From: Arcobacteraceae bacterium
GTDB taxonomy: Bacteria; Campylobacterota; Campylobacteria; Campylobacterales; Arcobacteraceae
Direction of reading: 5' to 3'
Assembly (NCBI GenBank): GCA_029938215.1
Contig: JAOZVJ010000004.1
Coordinates: 1 to 36,726, forward strand
Length of the DNA: 36,726 bases
The notes beneath the pieces were generated by a model, which was not told the DNA's origin, did no database searches, and worked only from the letters and a program-made list of their open reading frames with translations. Positions 25,303 through 32,130 of this stretch are shown piece after piece; positions within the stretch are counted from its first letter, which is position 1, and the number at the start of each line of letters is the position of its first letter. The translations under genes were made by a program, and so were the position numbers.

Positions 25303-28300
25303 TATTTTTTACCTCTTTTTTTCTTTTAGTTGCCTCTTGCAATTTAATAAAAAACATTAAAAGTGCTGGTGTAACAAAAATAGTAAATATAGTTGAAAAT
25401 GCTAAACCACCAGTAATAACAGAACCTAAACCTCTATAAAATTCACTTCCAGGACCTGGGATTAAAACCAAAGGCAACATTCCAAAAATAGAAGTTAAAG
25501 AACTCATATAAATTGGTCTTATTCTTGTCCTTGTAGCTTCAATTACTGCTTCTTTATGTTCCATATTTTCATTTCTTATATAATTTAAACTTTGATGAAC
25601 TATTAAAATCGCATTATTTACAACGATTCCAACTAATATAATAAACCCAAGCATAGTAAGCACATCCAGTGGTTGCATCGCAACAAATTTATTTGTAAGT
25701 GCCAATCCTATAAATCCACCAGCAGTTGCTAAAGGAACTGTAAATAAAATAACTATTGGATATAAAAAATTTCCAAACAAAGCAGCCATAAGTAGATATA
25801 TAATTATTAAAGCTAAAACAAAATTCATACTTAGCATTTGTATTGTTTGAGACAATTTATCAGCAGTTCCTGAGATACCTATTTCAACAGAATCAGATAT
25901 CATACCTTTTGCTTTCATACCACCTAGCATACCATTGATTTTTTTCATAGCTTCATCAATAGTCATCCCAAATGGCGGAGTTACTTGCAGAGTAATGGTT
26001 CTTTTCCCATTTAAGTGTCTAATTTCAGAAATTCCAGCAGTATTCTCATAACTTGCAAGAGAAGACACTAAGACAGTTGAAGAATTAGGCAAAGATAATT
26101 GCGAAGACATAATATCTTGCGGTGTTTGTATGGCTTCATCAGAAGCTTTTAAAACCAAATCGATTTTCTTTTTACCGTCTTGTTCAAAATCACCGACTTT
26201 TCTACCACTCATTAAAACATCAATTCCAACACCAAATTCAAACGAACTCATATTGGCAGCCTTTAGAGCATCTTGATTTGGTTTAATTCTTACTTCTGGA
26301 TATATTAACTCAATCGATGGCACAGGTCGCACTTGTGAGCCTTTTATTGAACCCATTGTTGCACCAAAAAGCTGTGCTCCAACATTTGCAATATCTTCAA
26401 TTTTTTCACCGCTTATATCTATATCTACACTTTTTCCTTTTCCTACTCCCTCATCAAATATTCCAGATTGAAGAGATACACCAAAAACCGATGGCATAGA
26501 ATTAACTATAGGTCTAAACATAGGGATTAATTCTTTTGCTCTACTTTCATGCATAGAAGTACCACCAAATAAATTAAAATCACCAAAAGAAACATAAAAC
26601 GCTCTATTTAGTCCAGGAACTCCATTCACATCTTTATTTATATGTGGCTTTATTTTGTTCATCAAATATGCACCCATTTCATATCTTTCTTTATAAGAAA
26701 GTCCTGGTGGAGCTATCAAAATATTAAAAACTAAGTTTTTATTTCCTTGTGGCAAATAATCAAGTTTTGGAAATAAAACATAAATAATACCAACAGAAAA
26801 AACTGCCAAAGATACAATAGTCATAATTTTTGTAAATATATTTTTTAAAGAAAGTTTTACAAAAAACATTATGAGACTTACCATCTTATTACCAAAAGTA
26901 GCAATTGCTCCTGCCTCTTTTGGTTCTTTTTTTGACATACTAGCAAGTTTTTTCCAAAGCATTGGAATAACTGCAATCGAAACAAACAAAGAAAAAGTAA
27001 CAGCAGATGTTACTGCTATAGCTATATCTTTAAACAATTGTCCAGCTTCATCTTGCAAAAATACAATTGGCAAAAATACAGCAATTGTTGTTAAAGCACT
27101 TGCTATCAAAGCTCCCCAAACTTCACTAGCACCCAAATACGCAGCTCTTGCTACATTCATCCCTTCTTTTCTATGCCTATCAATATTTTCCAACACCACA
27201 ATAGCAGAATCGACAAGCATACCAACAGCAAAGGAAATTCCTGCTAAAGAAATAGTGTTTAAACTTCGTCCAGTCCAATCCAAAATCACAAAAGTACCAA
27301 TAATAGAAATAGGAATAGCGATAGAAATTACAGCAGTAGGAGAAGCTGATCTTAAAAATATAATCAACATCATAACTGCCAAAATAGCACCAATTGCGAT
27401 ATTTTTTTGTACCAAATCAACAGAACCAATGATATAAGGTCTTTGATCATAAAGCCACTGAATTTTCAGACTTTTTTCTTTCAAAATTCCCGCATTTAAG
27501 TCATTTACAATTTTTTCAACATCGTTTGTTAGTTTTACAATATTTACAGATGAACTTGGCTGAACACCTAAAAAAATTCCATCTTTTCCCAAAAACATAG
27601 CTACAGAACTTGGAGTTTGATATCCAAAATTTACTTTTGCAATATCTGAAACTTTTACTCTTTGCTCTCTATTTGATACCAATATCAAATCTTCAATATC
27701 TTTTATACTTGCAAACTTATGCACAGTTCTTATTCTATAAGCTCTTCTTTCAAGATTTAAAATACCTGCTGCAACATCTACATTTTCACCTTGTAAAATT
27801 TGAATTACTTGATTTATTGTCAAACCATAAGAAGCTAGCCTATTCGTATCGAAAACAATTTCCATTTGCTCTTTTCTTCCGCCACCTCCCATAGTTCCAG
27901 AAACTCCATCAACCCTTTTAATTGCTGGTTTTATTTCATCATCAAAAAAAGTTTTATATTCATCAATATGTCTTTTGTTGCCCTCCAAAGTCTGAAGCAT
28001 CATCCATACAACTGGATTAGCCGTAGCTGTTTCAATTATCGGCTCTTCTACATCATCTGGATAATCACTAACTTCATTTAGTTTATTTGAAACATCTTGC
28101 AAAGATGCTCTTAGATCTGTACCCAATTTAAAAGTCAAAGTTATCTCTGAATAATTATCTTTTGAAGAAGATTCATATTTTATTAAATTGTTTAAAGATT
28201 TTAAAGCATCCTCTTGCTCCTCAATTATTTCTCTTTCAATCTCATAAGGAGTAGCACCTGGCCAAAAAGTAGTAACCTTAATCTCAGGTTTTGTAACAGA

Positions 28301-28414
28301 TGGCGTTAGCTGATAAGGCAGTTTATCTAGTGATAAAAAGCCAAACATCAGAACTATTAACACAGAAACGATTATCGTAACTGGGTTTTTAATAGAAAAT
28401 TTAATCAAATCCAT
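25292..28414 (-). CDS. RND efflux pump, HAE1/AcrB type
   Basis: 1040-residue inner-membrane proton/drug antiporter with twelve expected helices and two large periplasmic loops. It opens with KFSIKNPVTIIVSVLIVLMF, a standard RND start. The TM4 proton site reads GMLVDSAIVVLENIDRHR (one Asp retained; AcrB has DD) and the TM10 region reads LVGIVVNNAILIVH, without the AcrB Lys940. This matches the HAE1 subgroup rather than AcrB itself. Substrate cannot be predicted. Lies between the adaptor (8 bases upstream) and the TolC gene (11-base overlap). Confidence 0.95.
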   Translation of the reverse strand: MDLIKFSIKNPVTIIVSVLIVLMFGFLSLDKLPYQLTPSVTKPEIKVTTFWPGATPYEIEREIIEEQEDALKSLNNLIKYESSSKDNYSEITLTFKLGTDLRASLQDVSNKLNEVSDYPDDVEEPIIETATANPVVWMMLQTLEGNKRHIDEYKTFFDDEIKPAIKRVDGVSGTMGGGGRKEQMEIVFDTNRLASYGLTINQVIQILQGENVDVAAGILNLERRAYRIRTVHKFASIKDIEDLILVSNREQRVKVSDIAKVNFGYQTPSSVAMFLGKDGIFLGVQPSSSVNIVKLTNDVEKIVNDLNAGILKEKSLKIQWLYDQRPYIIGSVDLVQKNIAIGAILAVMMLIIFLRSASPTAVISIAIPISIIGTFVILDWTGRSLNTISLAGISFAVGMLVDSAIVVLENIDRHRKEGMNVARAAYLGASEVWGALIASALTTIAVFLPIVFLQDEAGQLFKDIAIAVTSAVTFSLFVSIAVIPMLWKKLASMSKKEPKEAGAIATFGNKMVSLIMFFVKLSLKNIFTKIMTIVSLAVFSVGIIYVLFPKLDYLPQGNKNLVFNILIAPPGLSYKERYEMGAYLMNKIKPHINKDVNGVPGLNRAFYVSFGDFNLFGGTSMHESRAKELIPMFRPIVNSMPSVFGVSLQSGIFDEGVGKGKSVDIDISGEKIEDIANVGAQLFGATMGSIKGSQVRPVPSIELIYPEVRIKPNQDALKAANMSSFEFGVGIDVLMSGRKVGDFEQDGKKKIDLVLKASDEAIQTPQDIMSSQLSLPNSSTVLVSSLASYENTAGISEIRHLNGKRTITLQVTPPFGMTIDEAMKKINGMLGGMKAKGMISDSVEIGISGTADKLSQTIQMLSMNFVLALIIIYLLMAALFGNFLYPIVILFTVPLATAGGFIGLALTNKFVAMQPLDVLTMLGFIILVGIVVNNAILIVHQSLNYIRNENMEHKEAVIEATRTRIRPIYMSSLTSIFGMLPLVLIPGPGSEFYRGLGSVITGGLAFSTIFTIFVTPALLMFFIKLQEATKRKKEVKNNEE

Positions 28415-28422
28415 AATTTACC

Positions 28423-29463
28423 TTATTTATTTATTATTTTAACTGGCGAGTTTGGGAAAATTCTTTCATTTCCTTTAGTAACAATTTTCATACCACTTTT
28501 AAGTCCATTTGCAGAAATTGCGATAAATTTTCCTTTATAGCCAACAACTTTCACAGGCATCATAATTGCTATTGATTTATCGTTTATTGTAAATATTACA
28601 TTTTGTCCAAATCTTTTTATTACAGCATCTCTTGGAACAATTAAACTTTTTACTTTTTTGTTTCTAGGAAGTTTTATTTTTGCTTCCATTCCATCGTATA
28701 AAAAATCATTATTTACTTTTGCTTTAAATTTCACAGGATATGTTCTAGTTCTTTTATCTCCCTTTGCGATTGAAGCATAAAGTTTAGAGCTTATTTTTTT
28801 TGCACCCAAATCTATTTTATAATTTTCTTTTTTACTTAATTTATAAAGATATGAAGTTGGCAAATTAAAAATCAAATCAATATTTTTAGTATCGACCAAA
28901 GTTGCGATAGAATTTCCTATATTTAGCCATTGGCTTATTTCAGTATTTTTTTCAACAACAACGCCATCAAATGGTGCTTTTATTGTTTTTTTCTTTTTTT
29001 GTATTAAAAGTTCATCCAAACTTGCTCTTAAAGAATTCAAATTTTGTTTTGCAGAATTTGCTTTAAAAAAACTATCATCATATATTTTTTGAGAAATTGA
29101 TTTTTTAGCAATAAGCCCTTTGTATCTATCGTGATCTTTTGTAGCATTTTCCAAATTTATTTTTGCTATTTCAAGTAAAGCTTTTGCGGATTTGATTTTT
29201 GAATCCAATATATCAGAATCAATTTTTACCAAAATATCACCTTTCTTAATCACATCCCCTGCTTCAAAATTTATTTCTATAACTGCACCACTACTTTGTG
29301 AAGCTATTTTTGAATTTTTTGAAAACTTAACAGTTCCTATAAATTCTTCAAGTGGATTTATAGTACCTTTCTTAACAATCGAAGTATTTACTAGTGAAAC
29401 TTGTCCTCCCATAGCAAAACCAACTATTGCCAAACTTACTAAAACTAAAAATTTTTTTATCAT
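28423..29463 (-). CDS. RND periplasmic adaptor (membrane fusion protein)
   Basis: 346-residue adaptor linking pump to TolC. It has an N-terminal signal (KKFLVLVSLAIVGFAMG) without a lipobox cysteine, then lipoyl halves EAGDVIKKGDILVKID and IKAPFDGVVVEKN around a short coiled-coil hairpin (about 80-155). A beta-barrel and membrane-proximal region follow (LIVPRDAVIKRFGQNVIF). Short hairpin fits HAE1-type adaptors. The ATG overlaps the tetR stop by one base, so translation is coupled. Confidence 0.93.
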   Translation of the reverse strand: MIKKFLVLVSLAIVGFAMGGQVSLVNTSIVKKGTINPLEEFIGTVKFSKNSKIASQSSGAVIEINFEAGDVIKKGDILVKIDSDILDSKIKSAKALLEIAKINLENATKDHDRYKGLIAKKSISQKIYDDSFFKANSAKQNLNSLRASLDELLIQKKKKTIKAPFDGVVVEKNTEISQWLNIGNSIATLVDTKNIDLIFNLPTSYLYKLSKKENYKIDLGAKKISSKLYASIAKGDKRTRTYPVKFKAKVNNDFLYDGMEAKIKLPRNKKVKSLIVPRDAVIKRFGQNVIFTINDKSIAIMMPVKVVGYKGKFIAISANGLKSGMKIVTKGNERIFPNSPVKIINK

Positions 29464-30056
29464 TATTTCTCCTCAATTAATTCAAATAAAGCATCGACAT
29501 AATCATCGATTTCTTTTTTAACATCTTTTATTGTATTTGTTGTGCTACTAGCAATAAATACGCCCTCCCCTAATACAAACAAACCTTTTGAAAGCTTTCT
29601 TGCAATAGGTTTGATTTCACATTTTTTTATTCCATCTTCAATAATATCTTCTAACCAAGCATAATAATTTTCAAAACAACATGTTTGATACTCAATCATC
29701 TCTTCATTTGGATCAATCAAAGAAATTGATACAAATTCTTTATATAATTGTCTTAAGTCATCATCTTCTTTATCATAAAAAAAACTAAAAAATACTTTAA
29801 TTTTATTTTTTATAGAATCTGCTTTTTCTATTTTTTCTTGCTTTATTACATCGTGTTCTTGTGTTAAAATATTTACAATTTCAAAAACAATATCTTCTTT
29901 ATTTTTAAAATAATCATAAAGAGTACCTTTTCCCACACCTGCTTCTTTAGCAAGCAATGAAATTGTTAAATTTTTTATCCCTTTTTGAAGAAAAAGATTT
30001 TTACAACTAAGTGCTATATCTTTTCTTTTCTGTTTTTTATCTACAATTATTGCCAA
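29463..30056 (-). CDS. TetR/AcrR-family repressor of the efflux operon
   Basis: 197-residue regulator with an N-terminal helix-turn-helix (TISLLAKEAGVGKGTLYDYF, 31-50) and a variable ligand-binding C-terminal domain. Starts with TTG at 30056, supported by an excellent AAGGAG 6 bases upstream. First gene of a five- or six-gene minus-strand operon, so it probably represses itself along with the pump. The palindrome at 30079-30101 is the likely operator. Confidence 0.92.
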   Translation of the reverse strand: MAIIVDKKQKRKDIALSCKNLFLQKGIKNLTISLLAKEAGVGKGTLYDYFKNKEDIVFEIVNILTQEHDVIKQEKIEKADSIKNKIKVFFSFFYDKEDDDLRQLYKEFVSISLIDPNEEMIEYQTCCFENYYAWLEDIIEDGIKKCEIKPIARKLSKGLFVLGEGVFIASSTTNTIKDVKKEIDDYVDALFELIEEK

Positions 30057-30078
30057 ACAAAACTCCTTATTTTAATAA

Positions 30079-30101
30079 ATGACTGACTGTCGGTCGTTCA
30101 T
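30079..30101. promoter_or_regulatory. probable TetR operator
   Basis: Interrupted palindrome ATGACTGAC-TGTCG-GTCGTTCAT, nine-base arms with two mismatches, 22 bases before the tetR start. TGAC/GTC half-sites are typical for AcrR-like repressors. It lies in the shared gap with the globin gene, so it might also affect that promoter. Confidence 0.65.
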
Positions 30102-30188
30102 TTTGAAATAATAAAACTTTTTCACTTAAACTCATATTAAAAATTTAAAATAATTTAATTTTTTTTTGATAATTATGTTTGTGTTTGA

Positions 30189-30194
30189 TATACT
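30189..30194 (+). promoter_or_regulatory. candidate -10 for the globin gene
   Basis: TATACT 26 bases before the globin ATG, preceded by GTTTGA; AGGAAAAAA provides the ribosome-binding site. Confidence 0.4.
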
Positions 30195-30220
30195 ACAAAA
30201 ATTTAACTTTTAGGAAAAAA

Positions 30221-30646
30221 ATGAAAAAAATTATTTTTATAACAATATTTCTATCTTTATTTGTACAAGCAAAAGAAACAACAAAGTCTTTGTATTCAAG
30301 ATTAGGCGGTTATGACGCTATTACTGCGGTATCTAAAGATTTTCATATTAGACTTAAAGCTGATCCTCAACTTGGTCGTTTTTGGGCATATAGAGGTACA
30401 GATGGACTAGATCGTGAACTACAATTACTAATTGATTATGTTTGCGCAAAGACAGGTGGTCCAACTTTTTATACTGGTAGAGATATGCCCACAACGCACA
30501 TAGGAATGAAAATAAGCCAAAGTGATTGGAAGATTTTTATGACTCTTTTCAAAGACACTTTGAAAAAATTTAAAGTTGCCAAGCAAGAAAAAGATGAAGT
30601 TATTGAGTTTATTGAAAGTTTAAAAACAAGTATGGTGGAACTATAA
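30221..30646 (+). CDS. exported group 1 truncated globin
   Basis: 141-residue haem protein with a Sec signal peptide (KKIIFITIFLSLFVQA) and a truncated globin body. Visible: LYSRLGGYDAI, GGPTFYTGRDMP (79-90), and proximal His93 in TTHIGMKI. Most truncated globins are cytoplasmic, so periplasmic export is notable; NO or O2 chemistry there is only a guess. I chose the ATG at 30221 because TAGGAAAAAA directly precedes it and it begins the signal peptide. The open frame upstream (30179) adds 14 residues without sense. Divergent from the TetR-RND operon. Confidence 0.88.
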   Translation: MKKIIFITIFLSLFVQAKETTKSLYSRLGGYDAITAVSKDFHIRLKADPQLGRFWAYRGTDGLDRELQLLIDYVCAKTGGPTFYTGRDMPTTHIGMKISQSDWKIFMTLFKDTLKKFKVAKQEKDEVIEFIESLKTSMVEL

Positions 30647-30653
30647 TATCTAC

Positions 30654-30724
30654 TATATTTTATAATTATTTTCCAACTTCAAGAATATCATTGCTGTCAT
30701 AACAGCATCATTTATTGCATTATG
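30654..30724. repeat. 71-bp direct repeat, copy A
   Basis: Identical to 31518-31588 over all 71 bases. It contains the last 23 codons of the exonuclease gene. It ends within a few bases of the REP element (30730) on its right side. With copy B it brackets the HigBA module. Confidence 0.95.
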
Positions 30725-30729
30725 CTTTT

Positions 30730-30762
30730 CTCGTTCCCATTCTCCTGAATGGGAATGCAGAC
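30730..30762 (-). repeat. REP-like palindrome, copy 2
   Basis: CGTTCCCATTC (30732-30742) and GAATGGGAATG (30747-30757) with a TCCT loop; one G-T wobble in the stem. Reverse complement of copy 1 at 9906 with four differences in 33 bases, two of them compensatory. Confidence 0.85.
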
Positions 30763-30829
30763 TAAAATAATGACACAAAGATACACACCCTCAATGAAGA
30801 TATTGGGTACGAACAAAACAAACTCTTAA

Positions 30830-30845
30830 AGATATATTTATATCT
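30830..30845. promoter_or_regulatory. probable HigBA operator
   Basis: Perfect inverted repeat AGATATA-TT-TATATCT about 20 bases before the toxin ATG, in the -35 zone of the promoter at 30853. Fits autoregulation by the HigA-like protein. Confidence 0.5.
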
Positions 30846-30852
30846 AATTTGA

Positions 30853-30858
30853 TATAAT
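30853..30858 (+). promoter_or_regulatory. candidate -10 for higBA
   Basis: Perfect TATAAT (TTTGATATAATTC), 6 bases before the ATG at 30865. Use of this box implies a nearly leaderless transcript; no Shine-Dalgarno is visible. Confidence 0.45.
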
Positions 30859-30864
30859 TCAAAT

Positions 30865-31206
30865 ATGGAATGGAAAGTTAAATTTTATAAAACTCAAGAC
30901 AATAAATCACCAGTTGAAGATTGGTTAAAAATTTTAGATATAAAAACACAATCTAAAATTATTAGAAATCTTACTTTATTGGAAAAGTTTAATTTAAATT
31001 TAAAACAACCGTATGTTAAACCACTAGAAAATAAATTATATGAAATCAGAACAAAAGATACAAAAGGTATTTATAGAATAATTTATTTTGCCAATACTGG
31101 CAAACAATTTATTATGCTAAATGGTTTTACAAAAAAAACTCAAAAAACACCTGTAAAAGAAATTGAGTTAGCAAAACAAAGAATGAAGGAATTTATAAAT
31201 GAGTGA
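30865..31206 (+). CDS. HigB/RelE-like mRNA interferase toxin
   Basis: 113-residue basic protein of the phage-derived Gp49-like/HigB branch of the RelE superfamily. It opens MEWKVKFYKTQDNKSPVEDW and contains PYVKPLENKLYEIRTKD, GIYRIIYFA and FTKKTQKTP, the usual core strands and basic residues. Predicted to cut mRNA at the ribosome. Toxin-first order and an 8-base overlap with the antitoxin gene match HigBA. The module lies inside a duplicated 3' end of the neighbouring exonuclease gene, a sign of recent arrival. Confidence 0.9.
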   Translation: MEWKVKFYKTQDNKSPVEDWLKILDIKTQSKIIRNLTLLEKFNLNLKQPYVKPLENKLYEIRTKDTKGIYRIIYFANTGKQFIMLNGFTKKTQKTPVKEIELAKQRMKEFINE

Positions 31207-31471
31207 TTTACAAAAATTAATTAAAAATAATCTTAAAAATGAAGAATTTAAAAAAGAGTGGGATAATTTAGAATTGAGATATATGATTATTGAACAATTA
31301 ATTAAATTAAGAATTGCCTATAATTTAACACAAACTCAACTAGCTAAAAAAATAGGAACAACACAAGCTGTAATTAGTAGAATAGAAAATGGAACTACGA
31401 ATATAGGTATAGATTTTTTAGACAAGATAGCCCGAGCCTTTAATAAAAAAATAAAGTTTCAAATAGTTTAG
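31199..31471 (+). CDS. HigA-like XRE-family antitoxin
   Basis: 90-residue protein with a helix-turn-helix (TQTQLAKKIGTTQAVISRIE, about 44-63) after a 35-residue N-terminal helix pair that may contact the toxin. Overlaps the toxin gene by 8 bases. Expected to neutralise the toxin and repress the promoter through the palindrome at 30830. Confidence 0.9.
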   Translation: MSDLQKLIKNNLKNEEFKKEWDNLELRYMIIEQLIKLRIAYNLTQTQLAKKIGTTQAVISRIENGTTNIGIDFLDKIARAFNKKIKFQIV

Positions 31472-31516
31472 ATACTAACTTTGCATATTCTAGTGGAACT
31501 ACAAGTATAAGTTTTA

Positions 31517-32128
31517 TTATATTTTATAATTATTTTCCAACTTCAAGAATATCATTGCTGTCATAACAGCATCATTTATTGCATTATGTTTAGATAGAAT
31601 TGGCAAAGATAATTTTTTCATAATTGTATTAAATCTTAAATCAATATTTCCCTGAGGAATAGCTTCTATCACTTTATCATAATATAAAGCAGAAACTTCT
31701 ATTTGTTTATTTGGCAAAGTTATGCCAATTTTTGGTTTGATATATTTATTTATCATAGCTACATCAAATTCTAAGTAATATCCAACCAAAGGACGATTGC
31801 CAATAAAATCCAAAAATTCTTCAACTACTTGGTCTATATCTTCTGCATCTGATAAATCGCACTCTCTTATTTGATGAATTTTAATAGATTCTGCTTGTAA
31901 ATTTGTTTTTGGCTTAATAAATCTTTCAAATTTTTTACTTAAAATTATTTTATTATTTTTTATAACAACCGCACCAATCGAGATAATATCATCTACTTTT
32001 GGACTAAGTCCAGTTGTTTCACAATCAAAACATACATATTCATCATTTTTGTTTTGTTCAAAAAGATAAGAATAGTTTCTATCTTTTAATCCTTTTTTAT
32101 TAAAATATGTTTTGATTTTGTTAAACAT
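31517..32128 (-). CDS. DnaQ-like DEDDh 3'-5' exonuclease
   Basis: 203-residue exonuclease of the DNA polymerase III epsilon fold. Acidic set: Asp35 and Glu37 (FDCETTGLSP), Asp122 (LEFDVAMINKY), His181 and Asp186 (KHNAINDA), so the active site is complete. It lacks the C-terminal region used by PolIII epsilon, so it is more likely a repair or accessory nuclease. It starts 2 bases after the DUF294 protein; such nuclease-DUF294 pairs recur in proteobacteria. Its last 23 codons are duplicated beyond HigBA. Confidence 0.92.
   Translation of the reverse strand: MFNKIKTYFNKKGLKDRNYSYLFEQNKNDEYVCFDCETTGLSPKVDDIISIGAVVIKNNKIILSKKFERFIKPKTNLQAESIKIHQIRECDLSDAEDIDQVVEEFLDFIGNRPLVGYYLEFDVAMINKYIKPKIGITLPNKQIEVSALYYDKVIEAIPQGNIDLRFNTIMKKLSLPILSKHNAINDAVMTAMIFLKLENNYKI
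31518..31588. repeat. 71-bp direct repeat, copy B
   Basis: Identical partner of 30654-30724, here part of the intact exonuclease gene. It begins at the codon for catalytic His181 and reaches into the stop codon. Confidence 0.95.
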
Positions 32129-32130
32129 TT

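Larger units (their letters stand above)
30653..30790 (-). pseudogene. stranded 3' fragment of the DEDDh exonuclease gene, interrupted by a REP
   Basis: 46-codon open stretch on the minus strand ending TAG. Its last 23 codons (from the catalytic His to the final Ile) are base-for-base the end of the intact exonuclease gene at 31517. Before them comes the REP palindrome, and before that a few codons ending SLCHYFS that resemble the intact gene's SLPILS just before KHN, sharing TATCTTTG. It has no start and is a remnant. Confidence 0.75.

Noticed and set aside
26871-27437. 188-codon open frame on the plus strand
   Set aside because: It lies wholly antisense to the RND pump gene and reads as a shadow of it (Ile/Ala/Pro-rich, no motif).
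29192-29521. 109-codon plus-strand frame
   Set aside because: Antisense to the adaptor gene start and the tetR end; no family features.
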